Shown: positions 20,106 to 31,368 of the stretch, in pieces
How the letters are laid out: each line of letters starts with the position of its first letter
Position numbering within the stretch: the first letter of the stretch is position 1
Source: Sycon ciliatum
Taxonomy: Eukaryota > Porifera > Calcarea > Leucosolenida > Sycettidae
Length of the DNA: 64,000 bases
Assembly (NCBI RefSeq): GCF_964019385.1
Contig: NC_088643.1
Span: 42,770,440 to 42,834,439 of the forward strand
Reading direction: 5' to 3'
Position numbers and translations under genes: made by a program
The notes under the pieces: generated by a model
What the model saw: only the letters and a program-made list of their open reading frames with translations
The model's database searches: none
Told to the model about the DNA's origin: nothing

Positions 20106-23100
20106 TGCCATCTTTCAATATGAAGCTGAAGATATTTCTGAAACTTGCACAAGCCCGTACATCCACCGCATTCACAGTTCGTGTGTCAGAAACAGACGGT
20201 GAAAGTCAGCCCATTTCAGGTGCTGGGCAAATGCGGACAGATCAGTGTGAAGGAATTATTTGCTTGAGAAAACCGGTAAGGTCTTTTCTTCTGATTTTAG
20301 ACATTCAATGTTTTTTTCTATTTTGAATAAAAACTTGGATATTAAGTCAATAGTAATATGGAAAGAGAAAAGGACCTATAAGTTACTTCGTAGATGTGTT
20401 GGAGCTAGGTGTCAGGTCGTCGAATGTCTCCATATCCTTGTCAGTTTTGTGCCTTGTTGTCACACTATCTGACTGTATATTATCTCGTTACCTTGGTGGA
20501 CTGTTAGTCATAACTAGAAACTTATAGATCCTTTTCTCTTTCCATTTTCTATTCTGGATTATATTTGATGAATCGTTTTTTTTCTTGATGTCCATAGCCA
20601 AGAAGAGATCGAAACTGAATATGCATTGGCAAGGAGGTGGTAAGGGTCAGGATGTGTGTTATGCAATGATACTAGAAGACGATGGCTGTTTTAAAATTGA
20701 AACGTGTTAACTTGGCATGGATATCAAGAACTTTTGTGACCTAGACATGACTACAACAAAGGAGCAGACATGATAATGTGCAGATTAGCGGTAGAATGAG
20801 GGGCTTGACTTCACCTTTGGTCGAGACGACGGTAGTTCCTGTGAGTGTCTGATATGGCAGTGTGGTGGAAGGAGGTTTAAGTGGTTGCACGCGGAATACA
20901 ATGGTGGCCAGAGTTGAACTCGGCTAGCCTCGGAAGGGACTGTGGGAAGTGGGAAGGCGCACTTGTGTCGCAGGTTTCGAGTGGGTGCCCGGATGATGCC
21001 TGGATCATTCTAAGCTAATTGAAAGTGTCGGTGTGCTGTGCTAAGTTCAAGCCACAGTGTGACTGCATGATGTGTACTTCCACTTGTGAGGACAATGACT
21101 ATGTACCTAGCTAACAGTGACGTTTGAAGAGACCCTGGCCTGCTGAAAGGAAGAAACCAACCCTATCAAATCCCCTTGAGGTTTTGCATAACAATTCAAA
21201 AAAATCAACAACAAAAAATAAATTTATAGTAAAGAAAAAATGCACCAAGAACTCCACTCGGATGGACTCTCCATCCGAGTCCAAAAAAAGAAATTTTCTT
21301 CACTCCCCTTCTTGGCTTCGTTGGATCAACAGCTGGCACCTGGCTTGTCCGACAGATTTTTAGATAATATCTGTTTGCTTGTGGTGGATATGTTTGGGTG
21401 TTTTAGTGCAGCTTGCTGAGTTTTCGACTTGATCACCGATACACACGTACAGCATGCCACTACAACAATCTGCTGCTCACCTGTGCGGAGCAAGACTCTC
21501 TGAATGCTCACCTGCCATTGCCACCCACAGGTTGGGTGCGCCATGCTCCGTTTGCCTCCACGCTCGTCAGTGGTACGTCTTGTAGAAACCAGAACCGTTT
21601 CAGGAAATCAGACCATCCATGTTATGGTATGGTATGGTATGGTATTTGTCTAGCAAATAGGCAAAGATGTCTGAGAACATTCATTGATCACCTCCACTGT
21701 TGCCGTAAGGAAACCTTTGATATGGTGCATTTCAACGCATGACACATTGCGTTCGATCGAATCATGTCTGGTTTCAGATGCCCGGGTCACGCAAGTGGGT
21801 ACATTATGCACTATGTGTATTGCAAAAGTTCTTTCATACTTTTGGGATGTGTGTTTGTTGACATCCTGGCTTGAAAGTGAATTGGAATTCGGTAGGGAAC
21901 TCCCGTGCTGGAAGTCGGTAGGGAACTCCCGTGCTGGAAGTCGGTAGGGAACTCCTGTGCTGGAAGTTCAATGGTAGGAAACTCCCGTGCTGGAAGTCTG
22001 TGTGGAACTTCCGGGCAGATACTGGAACTGAGATTATGAGGAACTCGGTGACTAGTAGCTAGTGCCCATTGGGACTTTCAGTGTAAGCTAGATGCATGGC
22101 CAGTATTCACTGCACAACATTTCTCACGGTTTGGCCGTCGGCATGCAGTTAGCATAGAATTATTTACTCATACAGTAGCATAGAACCTTTCTTTCTCTCC
22201 GGGCTGTCTATCCCCATGGTGTTCTGTAGAGGCGTGCTCCTGCCTCGGCACACACCCAAACCACACAAAGGACCAGCTCGCGACTATGAAGAGAACTCTG
22301 TTAGAAAACTCTGGCTCCAAGCCGCAATTGCTTGAAACCTTTCTCCGAACTCGTAAGCACTACAGCCTACTCTAGCCAACTCACTACTGCAGTGAAAACG
22401 TCTAGCTTATAACACTTGCATGCCAAGAACTCCATCAGCAGGCGCGAAAGAAGGTGAAGACAAAACCTGTGACTTAAAAGTGTGAACCCTAACGAAAGTC
22501 ACAGCTACATGTAACACAAAACGAGAGTGCATGTCAGTGACACGTGCGACCTCCTGAACATTCTCCCCTTCCCGATATGTTGAAAAGTAACATCGAAAAG
22601 CATATCGCAACTCAACAAACAAATTTCCAATGCGACAAAAGCATTATTCCGAAAAGCTGTTGAAGAAATACAGCAAATGAACAATGTGAACACATTCAAG
22701 AAATAGTGAATCAAACTTTCCTTGAAATCAGTTTCACAAACGCCTCCGGCTGGTTGTTGTCACCTAGCCAATGTGACACCAGGGGCTTTAGCACAAGCCA
22801 AGCGGAAATAGTCGCGTGACAGGGCATGTCTTCTCCTTGTCGCCCACAAGCACCTTAGCCACTCGTACATGTCCATCTGGACCAGGAAAGACTGCCGTAA
22901 TTCTTCCCAACGGCCAGTGCCCTCGTGGCGTGTCGGGATGAAGAACGTCTGGTTGAGTATTTCTCTCCGGTGGTCGCCACAAGAAACGCAAGTACGGTTG
23001 GTCCTCGGAGTGATTTCGAATCTGAAGGTACATCTCCCGAATATCACAAACGATGGTTACTGAGTTGCGCCGAAATCCGAGCAGCACTTCCAGTATCTCT

Positions 23101-26100
23101 CGCTGCAGCCTAGGGCCCGGCTCTACGCAGTCGCTGAATACCATGCTGTAATTGTCGGGCAGTTTTGATTTCTGGCCATTCCATTGAAGGTGAATCTCGT
23201 TCCCAGCCCCGTCGAGTTGCCGCATTGACTGCTCAACTTCAGGCTTCACACTGCGGTCCTTCATGTGCCAGGAGGGCTCAGGGCTGATACCGCCTTGATC
23301 AACTTCCCGTTGCCGGTTCAGCTGTACGCTACAGTAGGTGCTGTTGGCGCGGGTTGGTCGATCATCATTGTTTAATACTGCTCCGATACATGTCCAACCT
23401 AATGGCGTTCTGCGAGCTAGCGGTTCTCCCGGCTTGCCTTTGACTTCCTCCCAGCAAGAATGCAATTCACTATGATCACTGCCAATTAGAAGGTCCACTG
23501 ATTCCTCGGTGAGAGCCGTGAAGGGAACATCTCGCAGGTGGTCCCATTGCGCTGCCGCATTCGCCCAGTCAACAGCCTTCAAGTTGCTTGCGATGCTTTC
23601 AATAGTTAGCGCCGTTAATTTGGACTGGAATGTTCCGTCAGCGCTTTCCACTGTGATGTTGACCGGCGTCGTGACGAATGTTTCCGTCAACCCGCTCAGA
23701 AGAGAAACTGATGCCTGCTGCGGTCTTCCTGCCACCCTTAACTGCCCGGCAGCTGCAGTGGTTATGTAGGTGGTAGTGCTGCAATCGTCCAACATAGCGT
23801 TAACCTGTATCCGTTCTCCTTCATGCACAAGCGACACCGGGAGGATGCGTAACGAGACCGAAGGTACTCCACGTGGCCGATCTTCTCCCAGATCCGGCTC
23901 CCCTTCCGTGGTGTTGCATGCTTGGATGGAGCAATTAATAGAGGCTGGCTCTATTGCAGGTGTTGTTGCCCCTCTTGTGCTGATTGAAGCTGTGGGAGCG
24001 CTTGACGATGCTACATCACTGCTCATGGCTGCTTCAGGCAGGTTCCGTTTCTGCTGCGGTTGACGATCATGAAGCAGCTGGTGATGTGTCTGACTGCAGC
24101 CACTGACACCGCACTTCCTGTTTCTGGTACAGGATGTCCCTCGATGTCCAGTGCCAAGGCACCTATAGCAGAGGCCTTTCTTCTTTGCTGTTTCCCACCG
24201 CCTGCTGGGCGACTCGCTCTTGAAGATATCACAACTCCATGTGTGATGGGGCGCATCACATACTGCACACTGGATTTTGGCAGCGCTCTGACCAGAGACC
24301 AGGAATGACGACGAGTGGGCTCCGGAGCTGCCACCGAACGTTGGTCGACTTCTTGCAGGGGCTGGTTTAGTCGACAGCGCCGCTGCATGATGACCATCCG
24401 CAGAACTGACTCCGTGGGCCATCTCCGCTGCTCCAGTAGCGAATTCTGCCTCGAGAGTCACCCATTCCAATAGCGTTGGTACACTGCTGGGTTTCGTGTT
24501 GTTGTGACGCCAACGGTTAAACTGGGTCAGCATGGGCATGGGCAGCTTGTTTTGCAGCTGTCGGAACAGAAGACCATCGCCCAGCTCATATTCCTTGCCT
24601 GCATCCGCCATGTTCACTATCAGCACATCCAGCAAATCGGCGAATCTCTGCAGGTCTCCAGGCCGGCCTGTCCGGAGGGCGGGGAACGACTCTATTTCCT
24701 CAAATTGGAGGTTTGTCTGTCTCTGCTCGCCACCGAATTTCCTGTCTAAACGGTTTACGGCGGCTTCGTAGGCATGGGCCGAGTAACCTAGGCTCTCGAT
24801 GGCGACCAATGCCTCTCCACCTAAATACTGCTTCAGGTGCAGGAGCTTCACCTCCGGACTTGAGCTCGTCTGCCCAACACAAGCCATGAAGGCTGCTCTC
24901 CAGGCACGATAGGCTCTCTTGTTGCCTGTAAACGTTGGAATTTGTATGGGTTTCAGCCGCCGGAATATATCGTCCGATGATTGCTGATGCCGCGTTTGCT
25001 CTGGTGCTACTGATGGCACCGGTACTGGTGCGGCAGTCGACCCTGCTGGTTGCAAACCCATGGCCTGTGGAGCGGGCGGGCTCCGCAGACTTGCTGCTGG
25101 CACAGTGTGCACGCCGGCCACACCACTGGCGCCAGCCCACTGGGGAGACGCAGATGTAATTACTGGCGACTGAGTAGTGGTGTGACGGGTGTCAACGGAT
25201 TGCTGGAATAGCGTGGCAGAAGCGGATCCAGGCGGCCTGCCAATTGCGCTGAATAGCGTTGCAGGTACGGATGATCCAGGCAGTCTGTCGATTGCGCTGC
25301 TTCCGCTGACTGTCTGCTGGGATGCAGGCATCTCTGGCCTCATTCCGTTTGCGCTGTTGGCGCTGGCAATCTGGAGTGCTAACGTTTCAGCGGGTGACAC
25401 AGGTAGGTTGCTGGTCATGCCGATCGCTCCAGTGCCGTTCGCGCTGTTTGCGCTGATCAATCCCCAAGGTGCTGATCCTGCAGCTAGCGCAGAGGTCACA
25501 GGCTGTGCGCTCACAGGCTGTGCGCTGTCCGCGCTGGTCTGAATTTCCGACGCGTGCACAGGCCCGGATCCAGGCAGCCTGCCAATTGCGCTGAATAGCG
25601 TTGCAGGCTCGGATCCAGGCGGCCTGCCGGTTGCGCTGAATAGCGTTGCAGGCTCGGATCCAGGCGGCCTGCCGATTGCGCTGAATAGCGTTGCAGGCTC
25701 GGATCCAGGCGGCCTGCCGGTTGCGCTGAATAGCGTTGCAGGCTCGGATCCAGGCGGCCTGCCGGTTGCGCTGAATAGCGTTGCAGGCACTGGTGCAGAC
25801 TCTGGATCTGACGCATGTGGTGCGCCGCTCGCGCTCATCTGGGGAACAGCCGCGGACAAAGGCGGACCGCGTGTCGCTCTGTTCGCGCTGTCCAAGTGCC
25901 CGGTGGCGCCAGACTCTAAAGCGGCACCAGCTGGCGCGCCGTTCCCTCCAACCTGCGCCGCAGCCGCGGACAAAGGCGAGCCACTTGCCGCTCTGCTCGC
26001 GCTGACCTGGGTCTTAGACGGAGTGAGCGCTCTGCGGACCAACGGCGTCTCTGGTCGCAACTCATCCGTGCCCATGGTGACTTTCGGTCCGCTTTCGCTG

Positions 26101-28393
26101 ACCGCCTTGTACTTGTCTTCGCTGACTTCAGCAAGACCGTACTCCGTTCCCCGGTGCTGGTCTGCAACTGTTACTTGCTCTACGCCGGCTGACCGGCTCG
26201 TCGGCTCGTACGTGTAGCCATGGTAGCCGTAGTCGTACGCTAGTCCACGTGCAGCAGTAGACTCCGAGGCCTCAACTGAACTTCTGCCGTGCGCGTGCAG
26301 GTAGCTCCGGGCTCCAGCCCAACTGGGCATAGTGCTTGCGGCAGGTCCGCTGTATCCGTACCCGACCTCCGAAGCTAGTTCGCGTCGAGCCTGGACTGGG
26401 TGGGGCCGCTGTGAGACGCCCAGGTAGTCAGTTTCCTCCGCGTAACTGCGTACCTGTCCACGCACGTCCTCCAAAATGCTCTCGGTTGTGGTGGTGAATT
26501 GTTCCTCGAGCAATTCCGCTTCCCGCAGCGTTACTTCAATACGCTTCTCTTCGTTGGTTGAACTGTACAGACTAACGAGGTTCATGATAGCACTGGTGGC
26601 GTTGTCATAATGTGAGCTTAGCTCGGCTAGCTCGTCGTTAGCTTGCTCTCCTCGCACTCCGCCATTCATGGAGCGCACGAGAAGTGTCCGCCGCGCGTTG
26701 GTGAAGTGTTTTTTAGCCACCATCTTTTCTCTAAGCAGCTCGCTAAGCTTCTCGCGCTTGTTCTCTACTGCCGCTGGTTCTTCTCGGTGGTTTGCTTCCT
26801 CGGTGCTGGCAGTCCCGTCCTCCGCAGCATGGCTGTCTTCCTCCTTGTCCTCTTTGACTGGAGACTCCATAGCCGCGCTTAGGTGGAACGTTCAGCACTT
26901 ACGAGGTCGACTCGACTTGATTAACCATCCTCTGCTACCAATATGTTCTGTAGAGGCGTGCTCCTGCCTCGGCACACACCCAAACCACACAAAGGACCAG
27001 CTCGCGACTATGAAGAGAACTCTGTTAGAAAACTCTGGCTCCAAGCCGCAATTGCTTGAAACCTTTCTCCGAACTCGTAAGCACTACAGCCTACTCTAGC
27101 CAACTCACTACTGCAGTGAAAACGTCTAGCTTATAACACTTGCATGCCAAGAACTCCATCAGCAGGCGCGAAAGAAGGTGAAGACAAAGCCTGTGACTTA
27201 AAAGTGTGAACCCTAACGAAAGTCACAGCTACATGTAACACAAAACGAGAGTGCATGTCAGTGACACGTGCGACCTCCTGAACACATGGTGTTTGTGTTG
27301 CTCTCCGGGACATGTTAATGTATGATGCTGCAGGAAATGCTGACCAAGCTCTGTCTGAGGCAACTGTGCTGATCAGTGGACAGGGTGTGGACAACTCCTA
27401 TGTTGCTCTTGGACGTGTGACACTCAAATGTGTAAGTTGCAGAGTTTAAATTGCAAGTTTCTATGTCTATTCCAGGGGTGTAGTGTCCGGCCGGGCCACT
27501 TTTTCGCCCGACGGCGCCCAGAATGCAGGATTTTGCACCCGAATTTCAAATTTTCCCGGGCCGGGGGAGACCCCAACCCCCCTCCAGCCGAACCACCTCC
27601 AACGGCGGTGCTACGCACCTGGTCTATTCGTTAAAACATGGTTATTGATTGCCCATCTTATTTCAGCTATTCCACAAATTTGATCAAAGACACTTTAAAA
27701 ATAAGTAGACGCTGAGGGGCAGTCCGAAAATACCGATACTGTTTCTAAACGACATTTGTTATGCTCCCCACCTCTCCCTTACAAGCATGCATGGATGCTG
27801 ACCATTGCATGGATTCTTTTCCAGAGTAGACCCAGGTGCTCGAAGTCCGTACACTTTTACAGTGTGTGTTTGCCGAGCTGAAACTCACACTAGCAATGAT
27901 CACTTGCCAGAATCCTGCTCGTGGATGGAAGGTATCTTGTCCAAGTTTGTTCTGAGGCCAGGCTCGATTGAACCAGGCCATCTTTCGATCCAATCTGTTT
28001 CTCTGGAGTTCGCTGATTTTTCGTATCAAATTTTGGTGTCGCAGAGGGTGCGCTAAGTCCGTACTGATCAGAGGTGACTCCAAATACACACATATTTCTG
28101 CTAATTGCTAACTTGCAATCCCTCGGTTATGACGAAAGCACCAAAGCGATATGTTTGGCATGTGCCTCCACCAGTATTTCTTGCATAAGCGTAGTTTGTT
28201 GCCGAAATGCAAGCTGTTTTTAGTCGGCTCAGAGAAGAAGCAGCTGCGCTGTGAAAACCGCGGGAATACAGTGGAGATGCCAGGAGTGTCAACCGTCAGG
28301 CGAAATTACTGGTCAGTCGGCGACACGCATTTTTCACAAAAATTTGCGTTTCACCTGCTGGGAGAGTATGCGTGTACTCGAGTCTCATCCTGA
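20106..28393 (+). CDS. Gene B, multi-exon gene, paralogue of gene C
   Basis: Exons 20106-20275 (acceptor TTCTTGTAG, donor GTAAGG, phases 1-0), 21407-21530 (TGTTTTAG; 0-1) and 27334-27431 (ATGCTGCAG, donor GTAAGT; 1-0) join in frame. Two more probable exons, 27827-27931 (1-1) and 28224-28393 (phase 1 in, stop TGA), follow. The join of the third to the fourth exon is uncertain: the best donor gives phase 0, and a weaker donor two bases earlier would fit. Exon 1 is strand-like (MKLKIFLKLAQAR, AFTVRVSETDG), then two cysteines. Exon 2 has paired cysteines around a YNNLLLTC core. Exon 3 is 98 nt and includes VDNSYVALGR. Exon 5 has CENRGNT and ends YACTRVSS. The 5' end is not found. Gene C has the same phase series and an equal-length third exon. 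A BEL element fills the second intron. Family unknown. Confidence 0.5.
21890..21996. repeat. 26-bp tandem repeat, four units
   Basis: Units of TCGGTAGGGAACTCCCGTGC plus TGGAAG; the last is degenerate. It lies in the intron of gene B just left of the BEL element. Confidence 0.8.
22220..22560 (-). repeat. BEL element LTR (3' LTR on the minus strand)
   Basis: 341 bp, TGTTCTG to CTGAACA on the plus strand; matches 26944-27284 almost perfectly. Confidence 0.95.
22788..26870 (-). CDS. BEL gag-protease frame with pol remnants (fossil)
   Basis: One long open frame. The N-terminal part is charged and coiled-coil-like. It is followed by an Ala/Ser/Pro-rich zone with about five tandem 45-bp units (plus-strand 25560-25790). 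Next come a BEL-type gag region (PTFTGNKRAYRAWRAAF), a zinc knuckle (CYRCLGTGHRGTSC, then a CGVSGCSQTHHQLLH finger), a protease-like LDDCSTTTYI and a RTPLGWTCIG block. The C-terminal stretch has only scraps of pol. Family: BEL/Pao. The element is broken; the frame is listed as a fossil part, not a host gene. Confidence 0.85.
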   Translation of the reverse strand: MESPVKEDKEEDSHAAEDGTASTEEANHREEPAAVENKREKLSELLREKMVAKKHFTNARRTLLVRSMNGGVRGEQANDELAELSSHYDNATSAIMNLVSLYSSTNEEKRIEVTLREAELLEEQFTTTTESILEDVRGQVRSYAEETDYLGVSQRPHPVQARRELASEVGYGYSGPAASTMPSWAGARSYLHAHGRSSVEASESTAARGLAYDYGYHGYTYEPTSRSAGVEQVTVADQHRGTEYGLAEVSEDKYKAVSESGPKVTMGTDELRPETPLVRRALTPSKTQVSASRAASGSPLSAAAAQVGGNGAPAGAALESGATGHLDSANRATRGPPLSAAVPQMSASGAPHASDPESAPVPATLFSATGRPPGSEPATLFSATGRPPGSEPATLFSAIGRPPGSEPATLFSATGRPPGSEPATLFSAIGRLPGSGPVHASEIQTSADSAQPVSAQPVTSALAAGSAPWGLISANSANGTGAIGMTSNLPVSPAETLALQIASANSANGMRPEMPASQQTVSGSSAIDRLPGSSVPATLFSAIGRPPGSASATLFQQSVDTRHTTTQSPVITSASPQWAGASGVAGVHTVPAASLRSPPAPQAMGLQPAGSTAAPVPVPSVAPEQTRHQQSSDDIFRRLKPIQIPTFTGNKRAYRAWRAAFMACVGQTSSSPEVKLLHLKQYLGGEALVAIESLGYSAHAYEAAVNRLDRKFGGEQRQTNLQFEEIESFPALRTGRPGDLQRFADLLDVLIVNMADAGKEYELGDGLLFRQLQNKLPMPMLTQFNRWRHNNTKPSSVPTLLEWVTLEAEFATGAAEMAHGVSSADGHHAAALSTKPAPARSRPTFGGSSGAHSSSFLVSGQSAAKIQCAVCDAPHHTWSCDIFKSESPSRRWETAKKKGLCYRCLGTGHRGTSCTRNRKCGVSGCSQTHHQLLHDRQPQQKRNLPEAAMSSDVASSSAPTASISTRGATTPAIEPASINCSIQACNTTEGEPDLGEDRPRGVPSVSLRILPVSLVHEGERIQVNAMLDDCSTTTYITTAAAGQLRVAGRPQQASVSLLSGLTETFVTTPVNITVESADGTFQSKLTALTIESIASNLKAVDWANAAAQWDHLRDVPFTALTEESVDLLIGSDHSELHSCWEEVKGKPGEPLARRTPLGWTCIGAVLNNDDRPTRANSTYCSVQLNRQREVDQGGISPEPSWHMKDRSVKPEVEQSMRQLDGAGNEIHLQWNGQKSKLPDNYSMVFSDCVEPGPRLQREILEVLLGFRRNSVTIVCDIREMYLQIRNHSEDQPYLRFLWRPPERNTQPDVLHPDTPRGHWPLGRITAVFPGPDGHVRVAKVLVGDKEKTCPVTRLFPLGLC
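26944..27284 (-). repeat. BEL element LTR (5' LTR on the minus strand)
   Basis: 341 bp, partner of 22220-22560, followed outward by the CATGG target duplication. Confidence 0.95.
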
Positions 28394-28767
28394 GCACGTT
28401 TTTTTCTTCTCGCTCCACATATACTGGCATACACAGAGACATAGACAGCAATAGCGACAACACACAAAGTGAAGGGTAGCTGGCCGCAGCCAGATGTGAA
28501 CCGGATAACGAGTGAGGTATGGAAGCAAGCAAGGACTGATAACAGAGTGTCTCAGATAGAATAGTCATGCCAGTGGATAGCAGAAATAGGCCATGATGCA
28601 GAACCACTTGGGACCGTCAGCTTAATTTTCCTGGACCGAGCCAGCCGGGAAAAAACCCTCGCGCCGACGGACGCATTTGTGAGGGAAAAAACCGGGTGTA
28701 TATCCCCAATGGCGATTAGGCATCATGTAGGCATGGCAAGCACATCACGGCAAACAGTGATAAAAAG

Positions 28768-29859
28768 TAGGGATGAAACGATTACACCGATTACTCGGGA
28801 CTTACTCGTTATCTCTATGATCGCTACTCGTTATGCTGTTATCGAGTATGCACTACCTGTACATGTCATGTACCTGTCCATAGTACTAGTACTTAGTAGC
28901 TAAGTCGCACTGTCTGTCTAGTCAACCATGCATGGTCAACCCGCTGCAGCACGCGTCCTGCAAGGAGTTTTAGGTGACAAAATTCACACCTTTTCCTCGT
29001 CACGTTCGCACTTTGGGGACGTGTACCACCGGTGCACCCGTACCCCGGAGTGAAACAAACTGGCTGTGCAGGATTTGATTGTCAGTGTTTGGTGTTGGGA
29101 GTCGATGGAGGCGTCTGTTTGTAGGCTTCAGAAAGACAAGCGCAGTAAGAGCAGTACTTTGATTTCGACGTGGGATGCCGCTATGCGTGTTCTTGCTTTC
29201 ACTTTGGTTGTTTTTGATGCAGTTCTATGCGAGTAGTTTGTTCGTGGCAGATAACAGGAGTTAGCTGGTGCATTGTTTTCTCGTGCGTGATGGTGTCCAC
29301 GCCGCCGAAGATATCGCGTGTTTGCTTGATGAAAACAGTCCGTCGTCCGCTGTTGCAAACTGTGCAGTGGAAAGCTCACACGTCAGAGTGGTACCACGAA
29401 TTTATTCAACCATTTGAAGACTCACCATAAGCTTCAGTACCTTGAAGTTGTAGGTGGAAAGCAGGGTGAAGATGCGAGCAAAACGGCAGCAGGAACGACG
29501 CCAGTGTCGACATTCTTCCGCAACAACCAAAAAAATATTTACTAGTTTTTATTACAACACAGTTCTAGACGAGATGTCACAGTACTTCCGAGATGTGTTA
29601 TTCCATCAGTCAGCATTCGTGACATACATGATTGTACATGTTAGATTGATAGCATGTTGGATTCTATCATGATTGTACATGTACAAGCGTATTCTCTATT
29701 TTACTGTATACGCAAGTCCTTCATGCACTATTATCAAGTTCCGGAGACCAGTAAAATTTTGATATGTCATACATATCCAGCATACTCGTTTTATGATAAC
29801 TCGATCGTTTATAATAAACGGTACTCGATAAGAAGAAATGGATGATCGTTTCATCCCTA
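28768..29859 (+). mobile_element. hAT-derived element with BED-finger remnant
   Basis: Ends are TAGGGATGAAACGAT and complement. ATAAAAAG is duplicated exactly at 28760-28767 and 29860-29867, the 8-bp duplication of hAT elements. Around 29390-29530 one plus-strand frame reads TTNLFNHLKTHHKLQYLEVV, the second half of a BED zinc finger as in hAT transposases, followed by a Ser/Thr linker. The catalytic core is absent, so this is a deletion derivative. Confidence 0.75.
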
Positions 29860-30114
29860 ATAAAAAGCATTGAAAATATGCACAGAAATAAAGGGTGGGA
29901 GGGCAGGGACACTGGTGAGACTCAAAACTGACTGAAGAAGTCAGGAAAAGAAGCGACAACAAAGAACACACCAGATGCCATATTTGCAACTGAAAATATT
30001 TCGCGAGAAATACAACTTCTTTTTCTCAGCTCCAGTATAGCTCGGGGGTGTATTTTTCATTGCAAAGCCGTCCTCGATTGTTGTGTTCGTTGTTCAAACG
30101 AAGTGGACATTCAA

Positions 30115-30554
30115 TCATGAAGGCAGAGGACATAGGAGCCTGATTGGAGTTTCTCCTGGCATAGGACGGCCACACAGAGACACTTTGGGATTTTCTGAAT
30201 ATAAAATACCGTACGCACGATGCTGAGATCAATTTGTGCGATATCAAATTGTTTGTGATCTACCACATCGAGCAGAACGGGATCCAAACACAAGCTTACC
30301 GACGGTTAGGCTGCCGACCTGACTGGACAAATGATCCCTGGCTTCACCAGACGCCAGAAGTCGGACACCATGTCCTTTGCCGCTACGTCCATCTCCAAAA
30401 AGAACTCCATCTTCGCCGTGAAAAGGCTTGAAATACTCAATATTCAACCGAGATTCGCGGACTCGCGCTTTCTCAGATCGATTAATTTCCTGTTGGAACA
30501 GTTGCAGGGCAGCTTCCCGCCACTGTTTCAACAGGCGATGGCTCCAAAGCATGC
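30115..30554 (-). CDS. Gene E, last two exons
   Basis: Exon 30554-30300 follows GGCTTGTTCCAG in phase 1, is open for 84 codons and ends at a GTAAGC donor in phase 1. Exon 30194-30115 follows TTTTATATTCAG in phase 1 and ends with TGA after 25 codons. The joined peptide is helical and charged at first (LLKQWREAALQLFQQEINRS), then Gly-rich (FGDGRSGKGHGVRLL), and ends KVSLCGRPMPGETPIRLLC. Phase agreement at every boundary supports a real gene. The exon at 31369-31645 is a possible upstream partner. It is convergent with gene B. Family unknown. Confidence 0.5.
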
Positions 30555-30853
30555 CTGGAACAAGCCATATCGAGGTTGCAAGCCACCCCTCTCAGCAAAA
30601 AATTCGAAGAAATTCGAAATTTCAATGGTGGAAGATATACTATGAAGAGAATTTCAAAAAGTATGTTTCGCGGAGCGATCGCTCAACCTACGTCATTCAA
30701 ACTTTGCAGGATGGTTCAGACGTACATGCTAGGCATGGAACCACAGGCGATGATGCCATAGCTGACACACAGAGTAACACACACAGCAGATTCGTGTGCA
30801 CAGATACTAAATTAGTGGACGTCGTCATCTTCTTCCCGCTGATCTCGAATGTA

Positions 30854-31111
30854 CTATGACGTGCTATTTCGCCTGACGATTTCTGCAATGATCGGTGGTT
30901 CTCTGTAAATTCTTCTCCTCTGGCCATTCTCAGCTCTAAGCTGGCTCTTGATGATTGAGTGAAGGTCTGTTTGACGCTGTGTCCGTTCGAAATCGGTCTT
31001 GGCAAAGTTGATTTTTGCATGAAATGTAACCCAATTTGTATTTCGTATGGACACTCGAAAACCCACTCGCGTGGTATGGGACTTCTGCTTATCGTAGATC
31101 CTTGAAAATTG
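30854..31111 (-). CDS. Candidate exon in the gene E region
   Basis: An open minus-strand frame of about 85 codons with coding composition (RVGFRVSIRNTNWVTFHAKI, then a basic QRRRIYREPP) ends at a stop at 30854. A TAG acceptor at 31112 would give phase 0. It lies between exon 31369-31645 and exon 30300-30554 and does not keep the phase between them, so it could be an alternative last exon or a separate small gene. Confidence 0.3.
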   Translation of the reverse strand, partial: QFSRIYDKQKSHTTRVGFRVSIRNTNWVTFHAKINFAKTDFERTQRQTDLHSIIKSQLRAENGQRRRIYREPPIIAEIVRRNSTS

Positions 31112-31291
31112 CTACGCGACGAGAACATACCACACTGTCCCCTCCATAAAATATTTGAGTCGAATACAATAACAGAACATGAAATTATGGGCGTACGAAC
31201 TTAGGATAGCATGTACGGACTTCGAGCACCTGGGTCTACATAGATATGCTTTGCTTTCAACTGACTAAAAAAGCAAATAGCACTTGAACCC

Positions 31292-31357
31292 TCTCCCCCC
31301 CCCCCCCAACATTTTCGAAAAATATAAAGCATTGCCTTGGGAGGGGGGGGGGGGGGT
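31292..31357. repeat. Facing homopolymer runs (C then G)
   Basis: About fifteen C residues at 31296-31308 and about sixteen G residues at 31342-31357 flank a 33-bp loop; their complementary arms could form a hairpin. Confidence 0.7.
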
Positions 31358-31368
31358 GCATATCCTAC

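Larger units (their letters stand above)
22220..27284 (-). mobile_element. BEL/Pao LTR retrotransposon, broken but young
   Basis: Both LTRs are 341 bp (22220-22560 and 26944-27284), run TG to CA and differ at about one position. CATGG is duplicated at 22215-22219 and 27285-27289. The element is read on the minus strand. Next to the right-hand (5') LTR is a TGGTAGCAGAGGATGG tract where a primer binding site is expected, and a purine-rich tract precedes the other LTR. Parts recognised in order are gag, zinc knuckle, an aspartic-protease-like region and scraps of pol. It looks broken: most of pol is not recognisable. Near-identical LTRs argue for a very recent insertion. It sits in an intron of gene B, about 45 bp before a splice acceptor. 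Confidence 0.9.
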
